A stretch of 64,000 bases of DNA from Pseudomonas sp. RSB 5.4 (GTDB lineage: Bacteria; Pseudomonadota; Gammaproteobacteria; Pseudomonadales; Pseudomonadaceae). The notes beneath the pieces are model-generated. The model had not been told where the DNA came from and did no database searches. It saw only the letters and a list, made by a program, of their open reading frames with translations. A program made the translations under genes and the position numbers. The stretch lies in the NCBI RefSeq assembly GCF_037126175.1, contig NZ_CP146986.1, forward strand, positions 992,001 to 1,056,000, in the 5' to 3' direction. Below are positions 23,601 through 29,730 of this stretch, piece after piece (the stretch's first letter is position 1; each line of letters opens with the position of its first letter).

Positions 23601-26467
23601 TCTTCTGGCCGCTGTGTTCGGGGATGCGATTGGTACTGGCACGGCCGGACGGCAACCGCGATTCGGCCTATGTGGTGCAGACCATTCGCGAACAGCAGGT
23701 GACGGTGGTCAAGTTCGTTCCTGCGCTGCTGCAGCAGTTCATCGAACAGGATGGCGTCGAGCAGTGCACCAGCCTGACCGATGTACTTAACGGTGGTGGC
23801 GAACTCAGTGCAGCGCTGGCGCGTCAGGTGCGCGATCGCCTGCCGTGGGTGCGTTTGCACAATGTTTACGGCCCAACTGAAACCACGGTGGACAGCACGG
23901 GCTGGACGCTGGAACCGGACATGCCAGTGCCGGATAGCGTGGTGCCAATCGGCACAGCCTTGAGCAACACGCGGTTGTACGTGCTCGATGCGTATGGTCA
24001 ACCGGTGCCGCAAGGCGTCAGCGGTGAGTTGCACATCGGCGGCGTCGGCGTGGCGCGCGGTTATCACGGTTTGCCGGAAATGCAGGCCGAGCGCTTCATC
24101 GACAGCCCGTTTGTGGCGGGTGATCGCCTGTACCGCACGGGAGATCTGGCGCGCTACAACAATCACGGCGAGCTGGAATTCCTCGGCCGCAACGACTTCC
24201 AGATCAAGCTGCGTGGCTTGCGCCTGGAGCCGGGGGAAATCGAGGCACGGCTGATCGAACATCCGGCGATTCGCCAAGCGGTGGTGATGGTGCGTGATGA
24301 GCGTCTGGTGGCCTGGTACACCGTGCGTTCCGGCGTGGAAGCACCCAGTCTGGAGGCCTTGCGCGCGCATGTGCTGGAGCGCCTGCCGGAATACATGGTG
24401 CCCGGCGCGTTTGTGCGGCTCGACGCTTTGCCACTGACGCCGAACGACAAGATCGACCGTAAAGCCCTGCCGGAACCGGGAGCGGACGCCGTGATCAACC
24501 GCCCATACGTGGCGCCACAGGGTGAAGTCGAAACCGCGCTGGCGCAGATCTGGGGTGAAGTCCTCGGCGTCGAACAGGTCGGTCGCCATGACAACTTCTT
24601 CGAACTGGGCGGGCATTCGTTGCTGGCGGTGAAGCTGGTCAATCTGCTGCAACGGGCCGGGCTGCCACTGTCGCTGGCCGAACTGTTCCAGCATCCGAGC
24701 GTCGAGTCTGCCGCTGCGCTGCTCAGTCAGGGCGAGGCGGTGAGTCAGCCTGAAGGGCTGGTCGTGGTGCGTGCCGGGACGCACGGCACGCCGCTGTTCC
24801 TGATGCACGAATTCAGCGGCCGCGACGTGTATTTCCCGACGCTGGCCCAGCACATCGGTGGCGAGTTCCCGATTTACGGCCTGCCCGGCGTGCCGTTGGG
24901 GCAAGCGCAATTGCGCACGCTGGAGTGCATGGCGCAGCGCATGGTCGGGATCATCCGCGCCGTGCAGGCACATGGGCCGTATCGATTGGCAGGCTGGTCG
25001 TTCGGCGGGGTGCTGGCGCATGAGGTCGCGCAGCAATTGCTCGGCCTCGATGAGCCGGTGGAATTCATCGGCATGCTCGACAGCTACGCGCCAAACCCGC
25101 TCGCCCAGGACAAGGCGCTGTGGAGCGGCGAGGGCCTCGACAAGCGCCAGTTGCTTGGCCATTGCCGTGGCCGTTCGCTGATGCTCGGTGCCGAAAGCGA
25201 GGCAGCACTGGCGGCGGTGCAAGCGCTGGAAGCGCAAGTCGAACAACTGGATTTCCCCGAGCTGTTCAAGCGCTGCCAGGCACAGCAACTGACCGATCCG
25301 GAACTGGCGACGGTCAGCGCGACGGACGCCTGGCATTACTTTGATCGCGAAGCGGCGCATCGCCTGGCGCTGGCGCATTACCGGGTCAGTCCGGCGAGCC
25401 AGACGATCCATCTGTTCCGTGCACAGGAGTTGATGGACGGCCAGTCGCTGCCGAGTCCGACGCGCGGCTGGGAGGAGCGCTTCGATATTGGTTTGCTGCA
25501 CTGCATCGACATCCCCGGCGATCACCGGACCATGATGAAGCACCCGCACATCCAGGCACTCGGCCAGGCCATTACCCAGGCGCTGGAAACCCTGGTGACG
25601 CCGGAGCCGACGCTGTATCAACCGCTGCTGACGATTCAGACCGGGCAGCCGGGGCATGCGCCGATTTTCTGTGTGCCGGGGGCGGGTGACAGTGTCACCG
25701 GGTTCATTCACCTGACCGAGGCCATCGGCCCGGAATGGCCGATCATCGGTCTGCAACCTCGCGGGCTGGACGGCGTCAGTGTGCCGCACAGCGCGGTCGA
25801 AGCCGCTGCCGCGTTCTACCTGCAGGCCATCGAGCAGATTCACCCGCAAGGGCCGTTGCACCTGATCGGCCATTCGTTCGGCGGCTGGGTGGCGCACGCC
25901 ATGGCCGCGCAGTTGCAGATGGCCGGGCGCGAGGTGGCATCGCTGACGTTGATCGACAGCGAGGCACCCGGTGGTGACGGCACGGCGGGCAAGCCGTACA
26001 CGGCCACTGCCGCGCTGCAACGGCTGATCGACACCCTGCAACTGTCCTGTGGCAAATCGCTGGGCATCGATCCTGCGACCTTCGCCAACGCCGATGACAG
26101 CACGCAACTGCGCCTGCTGCACGAAGGCATGGTGCGCGCCGGGGTGTTGTCGGAGCGGGCGGCGCCGAATGCGATGCACGGCCCGGTGCGGACCTTCGCC
26201 AGCGCCTTGCGCACGGTCTATCAACCGCGCCTGGCCTACACCGGGCCGGTGCGGCTGGTGCTGGTCGATGACCCGACGCTGGACGAGTGGGGCAATCAGC
26301 GCGAACAGGCCGCGGTGCTTGCAGGCTGGCAGCGGCAGGTCAGCGATCTGGCGGTGTGGTACGGGCCGGGCAACCACTTCACGATTCTCAAGGCGCCCAA
26401 CGTCTTCAGTTTCGCCGCGTGGTGGCATGACGGTCTGTCGCTGGCGGTCGGCGAAGTGCTGTCCTGA
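8624..26467 (+). CDS. arfC: Terminal lipopeptide NRPS, five modules plus tandem thioesterases; ArfC-like
   Basis: 5947-residue terminal synthetase. The GTG start overlaps the arfB stop (GTGA), with GGAG 8 nt upstream. Residues 1-50 resemble a TubC-type N-terminal docking domain. Five C-A-T modules follow, with carrier serines at 1099, 2153, 3228, 4279 and 5332. My pocket readings are DAWFLGNVVK (Leu), DVWHMSLVDK (Ser), DAMFLGCTYK twice (branched-chain, Ile/Val-like) and DSWKLGVVDK (acidic or amide, uncertain). C domains 1 and 3 are dual E/C type (HHxxxxxGD near the start, HHxxxDH core). Domains 2, 4 and 5 are LCL type (LPLSFAQQRLWF, HHIxxDGWSMG). This predicts D-Ser6, L-Leu7, D-Ser8, L-9 and L-10, the arthrofactin pattern. 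Two thioesterases end the protein, with GWSFGG (Ser 5459) and GHSFGG (Ser 5751); they should release and cyclise the peptide. Length and architecture agree with ArfC. Confidence 0.93.
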   Translation: MNVIELLATLKAKDIQLAVADDQLRVNGNKQALNDPALLALLREHKPALIELIKAGQYSASKHGQVEVPANGIVAGTTRITPAMLTLVELDQTTIDHLVTQVPGGAANVQDIYPLAPLQEGILYHHVSGGEGDPYVMQSHFAFDSRERFQAFAQALQSVIDRHDILRTAVHWAGLDAPVQVVWRRAELPVEEVTLPGTDSDVLVYLHERFDARHFRLDVTQAPLMRLAHAWDEAGQRVIATLLFHHMALDHSALDVVRHEMRACLTGQSELLGRPVPFRNYVAQARLGVSEAEHEAFFREMLSDIDEPTLPYGLQDVQGDGSEIVELSVPVPTLLGQRLRAQARTLGVSVASLFHLGWAQVLAALTGKQQVVFGTVLMGRMQGAEAIDRALGIFINTLPLRVNIDGQDVRAAVNATHARLTTLMRHEHAPLALAQRCSHVVAPTPLFSTLLNYRHSHNVATASAETLAAWQGITTLHSEERTNYPLTMSVDDLGDGFSLTLLASTQTDPQRICDYLHCALENLLLALEQAPQTPVNQLPILPAAELAQVLLDFNATQVDFPAAQTIQQRFEAQVAERPDALAAVFADAQLTYAELNQQANALAQHLIGLGVKPDDRVAIVARRGLDTLVGLVAILKAGAGYVPIDPAHPAERLNYLLDDSAPVAVLTQSHLRERLPALSVPVLDLDRRTWPLTATQNPQVAGLSTANLAYVIYTSGSTGLPKGVMVEHHTLSNLVDWHCTAFDLCAGRHTSSLAGFGFDAMAWEVWPALCAGATLHLAPTHEGGEDIDALLAWWCAQPLDVSFLPTPVAEYAFSQNLEHPTLRTLLIGGDRLRQFNRHQHFDVINNYGPTEATVVATSGLVQSGDALHIGKPVSNATVYLLDEQQRPVPIGVAGELYVGGAGVARGYLNRPDMTAERFLRDPFSCAPNARMYRTGDLARWREDGNIEYLGRNDDQVKIRGVRIELGEIETCLNQLPGIQEAVLLAREDQPGQPRLVAYFTEQPQVEALPVGELRAQLLSRLPEYMVPTAFVKLAALPLTANGKVDRKALPAPDLAALFTREYAAPEGEVETALAQIWADVLQIERVGRQDHFFELGGHSLLAMRMVSQVRQRLGVELALSDLFANAELAAVASVLSEAGRCAQPQIVPVPRDGALPLSFAQQRLWFLAQMEGANTAYNIPVALRLRGRLDDAALQRALARIVARHETLRSRFAQFNDEAQVLIAPVDTGLLLRVEDLRQHPQPDETLQALIQGEASGPFDLQDDPLIRGRLVRLADDHHVLLLTLHHIISDGWSMGVLTRELMALYQAFSHGQPDPLPPLALQYTDYAVWQRRWLSGEVLQRQSEYWQQTLAGAPALLMLPTDRPRPAQQDYAGSSVAVVLDERLSAGLKALGQRHGVTLYMTLMSAWAMLLSRLSGQAEVVIGSPVANRTRAEIEGLIGMFVNTLALRIDTSGELSVEALLARVKAQTLQAQAHQDLPFEQVVEITRPVRSLAHSPLFQTLLSWDGLESPALALGELTLEGVAEPSHFAKFDLSLSLSESNGIIRGALEYATALFDQSTVERFTGYFLRLLQVMVTNDQAVLEHAPLLAQEEQQRLLVEFNDTAVEYNLDQTIHGLFEAQVARSPQAIALQSEAQRLSFAELNARANQLARHLRELGVGPDARVAICVERGLDMVVGLLAILKAGGGYVPLDPAYPLERLAYMLEDSAPLAVLVQGSTRSLLGELAVPVIDLDQPHWQALPAENLQATELTPNHTAYVIYTSGSTGQPKGVINEHSGVVNRLLWMQDTYQLTAADTVLQKTPFSFDVSVWEFFWPLMTGARLVMARPEGHKDPQYLSEIIEREHITTLHFVPSMLDVFLAHADTARCSSLRQVMCSGEALPGSVVRRFKQQVPASQLHNLYGPTEAAVDVTAWNCAGPLEQTPDNTPIGKPIANTRMYILDAQQQPVPHGVVGELYIGGVQVARGYLNRPELNAERFLTDPFQSNGRMYRTGDVARYLPDGNIEYLGRNDDQVKIRGLRIELGEIQARLTQIDSIQEAAVLAREDVPGDKRLVAYYTGAPLEIETLRGHLLENLPDYMVPAVFVHLDALPLSPNGKLDRKALPAPDLAAQTARKYEAPVGEVEIALAQLWAELLKVERVGRHDHFFELGGHSLLAVNLVARMRRAGLTADIRVLFNQPTLAALAAAVGGEPEAEVAANLITADCTRITPELLPLVTLDQPSIDRIVASIPGGVANVQDIYPLAPLQTGILFHHLSAAQGDPYVLQAQFAFADEQRLNSFTQALQNVIQRHDILRTSLFWDGLQDPVQVVWREAPLACECLELHDADGDVLEKLRQRFDAAQYRMAVNQAPLMRVVHARDAANQRVVALLLFHHLVMDHVALEVLQHEMQAFLSGQPQRLAEPVPYRNYVAHSRGAISDQAHEAFFREMLGDVSEPSAPYGQHSIAEGHAAEARRVLDLDLSQRVRAKARRLGISAASLMHLAWAQVLGKLSGRDAVVFGTVLLGRLQAGEGAERALGVFINTLPLRVDLGQRSAQEAALTTHQQLNALLQHEHAQLALAQRCSGMPAGTPLFSTLFNYRHSATAGTPSPEAANAWQGMQLLNTQEHTNYQLSVSVDDLGEGFGFTALAAPGIDPARICEYLQRAVSNLLQALEQTPQVSVDQVSILAPDERRQLLVEFNTTEREYPRALTVHALFERQVAADPHAIAVVHRGQTSSYGDLNDRANRLAHYLIAQGVQPGAHVAILLPRSRELLLAQLAIAKCAAAYVPLDINAPSERQAFMLEDSRAVALLTLRGENIDYPLQRIDLDALTLNDQPAHNPNLAQSSESLAYIMYTSGSTGTPKGVMVPHRGIARLVLNNGYADFNPQDRVAFASNPAFDASTMDIWGPLLNGGRVVVIDHQTLLDPHALARELSASGATILFVTTALFNQYVQLIPQALKGLRMVLCGGERGDPASFRRLRAEAPQLRIVHCYGPTETTTYATTFEVHEVAENAESVPIGGPISNTQVYVLDAHQQPVPMGVTGELYIGGQGVALGYLNRADLTAEKFLPDPFSDRPGALLYRTGDLVRWLAPGQLDCIGRNDDQVKIRGFRIELGEIENRLLGYPGINEAVVLARRDAQEPLRLVAYYTAHDGTLDLADLREHLQAQLPEYMVPSAWVQLDALPLNNNGKVDRKALPEPDAAALFTREYVAPQGELETALAQIWAETLQVEQIGRHDHFFELGGHSLLAMRMLSQVRQRLGVELPLSELFADPHLSAVAEVLNRAGRSTLPEIVAAAPDQALPLSFAQQRLWFLAQMDGGNSAYNIPLGLRLRGQLDGEALQRALAQIVARHATLRSRFVSIDDQAQVVIAPVDSGLLLPIEDLRQDPQAEVSVQALLAQEAAKAFDLQSDPLIRGRLIRLADEHHVLLLTVHHIVADGWSMGVLTRELMALYQAFSHGQPDPLPPLTLQYGDYAVWQRRWLSGEVLQRQSDYWQQTLDGAPALLTLPTDRPRPAQQDFAGSSVEVRLDERLSAGLKALSQRHGVTLFMTLMSAWSLLLSRLSGQSDVVIGSPVANRTRAEIEGLIGMFVNTLALRIDTSGEPSVATLLARVKARTLEAQAHQDLPFEQVVEITRPARSLAHSPLFQSTLSWDSSVGPNLALGDLSLEGVAAPGRVAKFDLTLTLGEVNGVIRGSLEYATALFDQSTVERYVGYLQRLLAAMVNDEQTVLERVPLLAESERQRLLYDFNATAREYPQTLTVHGIFQQQAAAHPKAVAAVHGEHSLSYFELNAQANRLAHHLIRQGVQPGDHVAILLPRSLELLVAQLAIAKCAAAYVPLDINAPSERQAFMVEDCHAAALLTLSREVIDYAAPRIDLDRLTLSGQPTHNPNLAQSSESLAYIMYTSGSTGTPKGVMVPHRAIGRLVLNNGYADFNAQDRVVFASNPAFDASTMDIWGPLLNGGRVLVIDHQTLLDPSAFGRELSASGATILFVTTALFNQYVQLIPQALKGLRILLCGGERGDPAAFRRLLAEAPALRIVHCYGPTETTTYATTFEVREVAENAESVPIGAPISNTQVYVLDTHQQPVPMGVTGELYIGGQGVALGYLNRADLTAEKFLRDPFSEQPGALLYRTGDLARWLAPGQLDCIGRNDDQVKIRGFRIELGEIENRLLNCQGIKEAVVLARRDGQDITRLVAYYTAHAGRLDSADLHAQLLARLPEYMVPTAWVQLDGLPLNNNGKVDRKALPAPTQAAMLSRVYVAPISALEQHLARIWAGLLQLEQVGRHDNFFELGGHSLLAMRMLSQVRQQLGVELTLAELFANPELAAVAEVLSRAGRSTLPEILPAPRDQLLPLSFAQQRLWFLAQMDGGNSAYNIPVGLRLRGRLDEDALQRALARIVARHETLRSRFSQIDDQPQVRILPADTGLLLPVEDLRRHPQADNALRGLIEEQACASFNLQHDALLRGRLVRLADDHHVLLLTLHHIIADGWSMGVLTRELAALYQAFSRGEDDPLPPLALQYTDYAVWQRRWLSGEVLQRQSDYWQQTLAGAPALLTLPTDRPRPPQQDYSGSRVDMLLDEQLSAGLKALCQRRAVTPYMVIMSAWAMLLSRLSGQSDVVIGSPVANRTRAEIEGLIGMFVNTLALRIDTSGEPSGETLLALVKAQTLDAQAHQDLPFEQVVDISKPVRSLSHSALFQTMLSWDNNDGPSLTLGDLTLEGVAGDSHFVKFDLSLSLGDSHDGIRGSLRYATALFDESTVQRFVGYFQRLLAALINDDQAVLAQVPLLDRQEQQRLLVDFNASEVDCPLEQPLHGLFEAQVRRKPDAIALQSAQGNLTYRELNQRANRLAQHLRAQGVQPDARVAICVERGLDLVVGLLGILKAGGAYVPLDPGYPAERLAYMLKDSAPTAVLVQTATRGLFDDSAVTLIDLNQDTWQHLPDHDSPVPGLSASNLAYMIYTSGSTGLPKGVMIEHRSACNMVHWGSQISPPTEHGALLQKAPFSFDSSVWEIFWPLCSGMRLVLARPDGNRDSAYVVQTIREQQVTVVKFVPALLQQFIEQDGVEQCTSLTDVLNGGGELSAALARQVRDRLPWVRLHNVYGPTETTVDSTGWTLEPDMPVPDSVVPIGTALSNTRLYVLDAYGQPVPQGVSGELHIGGVGVARGYHGLPEMQAERFIDSPFVAGDRLYRTGDLARYNNHGELEFLGRNDFQIKLRGLRLEPGEIEARLIEHPAIRQAVVMVRDERLVAWYTVRSGVEAPSLEALRAHVLERLPEYMVPGAFVRLDALPLTPNDKIDRKALPEPGADAVINRPYVAPQGEVETALAQIWGEVLGVEQVGRHDNFFELGGHSLLAVKLVNLLQRAGLPLSLAELFQHPSVESAAALLSQGEAVSQPEGLVVVRAGTHGTPLFLMHEFSGRDVYFPTLAQHIGGEFPIYGLPGVPLGQAQLRTLECMAQRMVGIIRAVQAHGPYRLAGWSFGGVLAHEVAQQLLGLDEPVEFIGMLDSYAPNPLAQDKALWSGEGLDKRQLLGHCRGRSLMLGAESEAALAAVQALEAQVEQLDFPELFKRCQAQQLTDPELATVSATDAWHYFDREAAHRLALAHYRVSPASQTIHLFRAQELMDGQSLPSPTRGWEERFDIGLLHCIDIPGDHRTMMKHPHIQALGQAITQALETLVTPEPTLYQPLLTIQTGQPGHAPIFCVPGAGDSVTGFIHLTEAIGPEWPIIGLQPRGLDGVSVPHSAVEAAAAFYLQAIEQIHPQGPLHLIGHSFGGWVAHAMAAQLQMAGREVASLTLIDSEAPGGDGTAGKPYTATAALQRLIDTLQLSCGKSLGIDPATFANADDSTQLRLLHEGMVRAGVLSERAAPNAMHGPVRTFASALRTVYQPRLAYTGPVRLVLVDDPTLDEWGNQREQAAVLAGWQRQVSDLAVWYGPGNHFTILKAPNVFSFAAWWHDGLSLAVGEVLS

Positions 26468-26486
26468 GTGTTGTTTCTCTATCAAG

Positions 26487-26505
26487 ACCCGGCCACTGGC
26501 CGGGT
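26487..26505 (+). other. Intergenic hairpin between NRPS and exporter genes
   Basis: ACCCGGCCA and TGGCCGGGT form a near-continuous GC palindrome in the 66-bp gap between the arfC stop and the arfD start. There is no T-run after it, so it is more likely an mRNA-stability or partial-attenuation hairpin than a full terminator. Confidence 0.45.
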
Positions 26506-26533
26506 TCATCCCTGAACGGACTTGTGGTTATTT

Positions 26534-27682
26534 ATGGAAAAGTCGAAGTTGCGCAAAGTCGGTATGGGGTTGGCGTTGGCGGCGGTGGTCGGGTTGGTGC
26601 TGTACACGGTGCAGGCACCCGCCGAAGCGCCGAAATACCAGACGGCACCGGTTGAACGCTCGGATATCGAAAACACCGTGCTTGCCACCGGTTTGCTCGA
26701 AGGCGTCAAGCAGGTGGACGTCGGCGCTCAGGTGTCGGGGCAGTTGAAGTCGCTCAAGGTCAAGGTCGGCGACAAGGTGAAGAAGGGCCAGTGGCTGGCC
26801 GAAATTGATCCGCTGGTGCTGCAGAACACCCTGCGTCAGGCGCAGGTCGATGAGGAAAACCTGCAGGCGCAAAAGCGTGCCACGCAAGCCCAGCTCAAGC
26901 AGACCAAAGCGATTTACGAGCGTTATCAGAATCTGCAGGAAGACGCCTCGATCTCGCGTCAGGATTTCGAGACCGCGCAATCGAACTACGAGGTGCAGCA
27001 GGCCAATCTGCTGTCGCTGGACGCGCAGATCAAAAGCGCGCACATCCAGATCGATACCGCCAAGGTCAACCTCGCGTATACGCGGATCGTCGCGCCGATC
27101 GACGGCGATGTGGTCGGCATCGTCACCCAGGAAGGCCAGACCGTGATTGCCAATCAGCTGGCACCCGTGCTGCTGAAACTGGCGGATCTGGACACTATGA
27201 CCATCAAGGCCCAAGTGTCGGAAGCCGACGTGATTCACATTGCGCCGGGGCAGGAGGTGTATTTCACCATTCTCGGCGAGGACAAACGCTATTACGGCAA
27301 GCTGCGCGGCACCGAGCCGGCACCGCAGAACTTCCTCGAAACGCCGCCGGCCGGTACGCCGAAACAAAACACCGCGGTGTTCTACAACGCGCTGTTCGAG
27401 GTGCCCAACCCCGACCACCGCTTGCGTATCTCGATGACCGCGCAGGTGCGCATCGTCCTCGATACCGCGCAATCGGTGCTGACCGTGCCGGTGGCCGCGC
27501 TCGGGCCGCGCAACGCCGATGGCAGCTTTCCGGTGCGGGTGCTCGACGCCAAGGGCCAGGCGCAGTCGCGCAACGTACAGACCGGGATCAACAACAACGT
27601 CAAAGTGCAGATCAATCAGGGCCTCAGCGAAGGCGAGCGGGTGGTGATCGGTGATCCGTTGCCCGCCGTGGCGGGGGCTTGA
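26534..27682 (+). CDS. arfD: MacA-like periplasmic adaptor for lipopeptide export (ArfD-like)
   Basis: Membrane-fusion protein of the MacA/HlyD family, 382 residues from the ATG at 26534; an upstream in-frame TTG at 26522 looks less likely. Residues about 8-24 form an N-terminal inner-membrane anchor. The lipoyl/barrel half begins near VERSDIENTVLATG. A coiled-coil hairpin rich in Gln and Lys follows at about 95-170, then the second lipoyl half (VAPIDGDVVGIVTQEGQTV), beta-barrel and membrane-proximal domains. It should link the MacB-like ATPase next door to an outer-membrane TolC-type channel not seen in this window. Its place directly after the terminal NRPS is the conserved arrangement in Pseudomonas lipopeptide clusters, where the pair contributes to secretion of the peptide. 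Function in this strain is inferred from context. Confidence 0.92.
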   Translation: MEKSKLRKVGMGLALAAVVGLVLYTVQAPAEAPKYQTAPVERSDIENTVLATGLLEGVKQVDVGAQVSGQLKSLKVKVGDKVKKGQWLAEIDPLVLQNTLRQAQVDEENLQAQKRATQAQLKQTKAIYERYQNLQEDASISRQDFETAQSNYEVQQANLLSLDAQIKSAHIQIDTAKVNLAYTRIVAPIDGDVVGIVTQEGQTVIANQLAPVLLKLADLDTMTIKAQVSEADVIHIAPGQEVYFTILGEDKRYYGKLRGTEPAPQNFLETPPAGTPKQNTAVFYNALFEVPNPDHRLRISMTAQVRIVLDTAQSVLTVPVAALGPRNADGSFPVRVLDAKGQAQSRNVQTGINNNVKVQINQGLSEGERVVIGDPLPAVAGA

Positions 27683-27684
27683 GC

Positions 27685-29640
27685 ATGACGCAGCCGTTAC
27701 TGCAACTGACTGGCATCACCCGCAGTTTTACCGCCGGCGACCGTGAATTTCTCGCGCTGAAGGACATCAACCTGACGATCAATGCCGGAGAAATGGTGGC
27801 GATCATCGGCGCCTCCGGCTCCGGCAAATCAACCCTGATGAACATCCTCGGCTGCCTCGATTACGCCACCGCCGGCAGCTACAGGATCAACGGCCAGGAG
27901 ACCCGCGACCTCGATGATCAGGCGCTGGCTGAGCTGCGCCGCGATTACTTCGGTTTCATCTTCCAGCGCTATCACTTGCTGCCGCATTTGAGCGCGATGC
28001 ACAACGTCGAGATGCCGGCGATTTACGCTGGCATCCCCGCGCCGCAACGCCACGCCCGCGCCCGGGAATTGCTGGCGCGGCTGGGCCTTGATGGGCACCT
28101 GACTCACCGCCCGAGCCAGCTCTCCGGCGGTCAGCAGCAACGGGTGAGTATCGCCCGGGCCTTGATGAATGGCGGGGAAGTGATCCTCGCCGACGAACCC
28201 ACCGGCGCCCTCGACACCGCCAGCGGCAAGGAAGTGATGCGCATCCTGCTGGAGCTGCACGCGGCCGGGCACACGGTGATTCTGGTGACCCACGACCCGA
28301 AAGTCGCGGCCAACGCCGAGCGCATCATCGAAGTCAGCGACGGTGAAATCCTCAGCGACCGCCGCAACCAGCGCGATACCGGGCAACTGCCGGGTGAAGA
28401 CGTGCCGCCAAAACCCCCGGCGACCCGCCGCCTGGTGGCCAGCCTCGGGCTGTTCAAGGAAGCCTTCAACATGGCCTGGGTGGCGCTGATTTCACACCGC
28501 ATGCGCACCTTGCTGACCATGCTCGGGATCGTCATCGGCATCACTTCGGTGGTGTCGATTTCGGCGATCGGCGAGGGCGCGAAAAACTACGTGCTCAAGG
28601 ATATTTCGGCGATCGGCAGCAACACCATCGACATCTATTCCGGAACCAGTTTCGGCGACAAGCGCGCCGCCTCGATCGAGACACTGGTGCCGGCGGATGT
28701 CACCGCGCTGAATCAACTGTATTACGTCGACAGCGCCACCCCGGTGGTCGGCCGCAGCATGCTCCTGCGCTATCGCAACATCGACCTCGACGCGCAGATC
28801 AACGGCGTCAGCGAGCAGTATTTTCAGGTGCGCGGAATCAAACTGGAGGCGGGCATCACCTTCAGCGAGAGTGATGCACGGCGCCAGGCGCAGGTGGTGG
28901 TGATCGACTACAACACCCGGCATCGGCTGTTCGCCGAGGGCGTCGATCCGCTGGGCCAGGTGATCCTGATCGGCAACCTGCCGTGCACGGTGATCGGCGT
29001 GGCAGCCGAGAACAAAAACCTGTTTGCCTCAGGCAAGACCCTCAACGTCTGGGTGCCGTACGAAACCGCTGCCGGGCGCCTGCTCGGCCAGCGCTTCCTC
29101 GACAGCATCAGCGTGCGGATCAAGGACGGCCAGTCGAGCAAAGTCGTGGAAAATCACGTCACCCAATTGATGCTGCAACGCCACGGCATCAAGGACTTCT
29201 ACACCAACAACCTCGACAGCGTGATGCAGACCGTGCAGAAAACCAGCCGCTCGCTGGCCTTGCTGCTGTCGCTGATCGCGGTGATTTCGCTGGTGGTCGG
29301 CGGCATCGGCGTGATGAACATCATGCTGGTGTCGGTCACTGAGCGCACGCGCGAGATCGGCATTCGCATGGCGGTCGGCGCACGGCAGTCGGACATTCGT
29401 CAGCAGTTTCTGGTGGAGGCGGTGATGGTCTGCCTGCTCGGCGGGGCCATCGGCATTTCCCTGTCGTATGCCATCGGCCATCTGTTTTCGCTGTTCATCA
29501 AGGAGTGGGAGATGGTCTTCTCCATGGCCTCGGTGGTGACGGCGGTGATCTGCTCGACGCTGATCGGCATCGTCTTCGGCTTCGTCCCCGCGCGTAATGC
29601 ATCGCGCCTGGACCCGATCGAGGCGCTGGCGCGGGACTGA
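27685..29640 (+). CDS. arfE: MacB-like ABC transporter, ATPase-permease fusion (ArfE-like)
   Basis: Inner-membrane exporter of the MacB family, 651 residues. I chose the ATG at 27685, 2 nt after the arfD stop and behind the purine-rich GGCGGGGG; the TTG 6 nt earlier is weaker. The N-terminal ATPase shows Walker A GASGSGKST, signature LSGGQQQRVSIARAL, Walker B VILADEPTGALD and switch His in VTHD. It is followed by a first membrane segment near HRMRTLLTMLGIVIGITSV, a large periplasmic domain (about 290-525) and three C-terminal FtsX-type membrane segments, including LALLLSLIAVISLVVGGIGVMNI. Works as a dimer with the adaptor encoded just upstream to move substrate from periplasm to an outer-membrane channel. 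Last gene of the operon: a strong terminator lies 50 bp downstream. Confidence 0.93.
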   Translation: MTQPLLQLTGITRSFTAGDREFLALKDINLTINAGEMVAIIGASGSGKSTLMNILGCLDYATAGSYRINGQETRDLDDQALAELRRDYFGFIFQRYHLLPHLSAMHNVEMPAIYAGIPAPQRHARARELLARLGLDGHLTHRPSQLSGGQQQRVSIARALMNGGEVILADEPTGALDTASGKEVMRILLELHAAGHTVILVTHDPKVAANAERIIEVSDGEILSDRRNQRDTGQLPGEDVPPKPPATRRLVASLGLFKEAFNMAWVALISHRMRTLLTMLGIVIGITSVVSISAIGEGAKNYVLKDISAIGSNTIDIYSGTSFGDKRAASIETLVPADVTALNQLYYVDSATPVVGRSMLLRYRNIDLDAQINGVSEQYFQVRGIKLEAGITFSESDARRQAQVVVIDYNTRHRLFAEGVDPLGQVILIGNLPCTVIGVAAENKNLFASGKTLNVWVPYETAAGRLLGQRFLDSISVRIKDGQSSKVVENHVTQLMLQRHGIKDFYTNNLDSVMQTVQKTSRSLALLLSLIAVISLVVGGIGVMNIMLVSVTERTREIGIRMAVGARQSDIRQQFLVEAVMVCLLGGAIGISLSYAIGHLFSLFIKEWEMVFSMASVVTAVICSTLIGIVFGFVPARNASRLDPIEALARD

Positions 29641-29689
29641 TTGCCGAAGCTGATTGGCCGGGCTCGTGCCTGAAGTGCACAAATCGAAA

Positions 29690-29720
29690 GGGACGGGTGA
29701 TGAACCCGTCCCTGTTTTTC
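29690..29720 (+). terminator. Rho-independent terminator of the lipopeptide operon
   Basis: Perfect 9-bp stem GGGACGGGT / ACCCGTCCC with loop GATGA, followed immediately by TGTTTTT. It lies 50 bp after the arfE stop, in the right orientation to end the NRPS-exporter transcript. Confidence 0.9.
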
Positions 29721-29730
29721 GCTTTCCAAC

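Noticed and set aside
26522..26533. TTG start for the MacA-like gene
   Set aside because: The ATG at 26534 gives the expected N-terminus (charged residues then membrane anchor).
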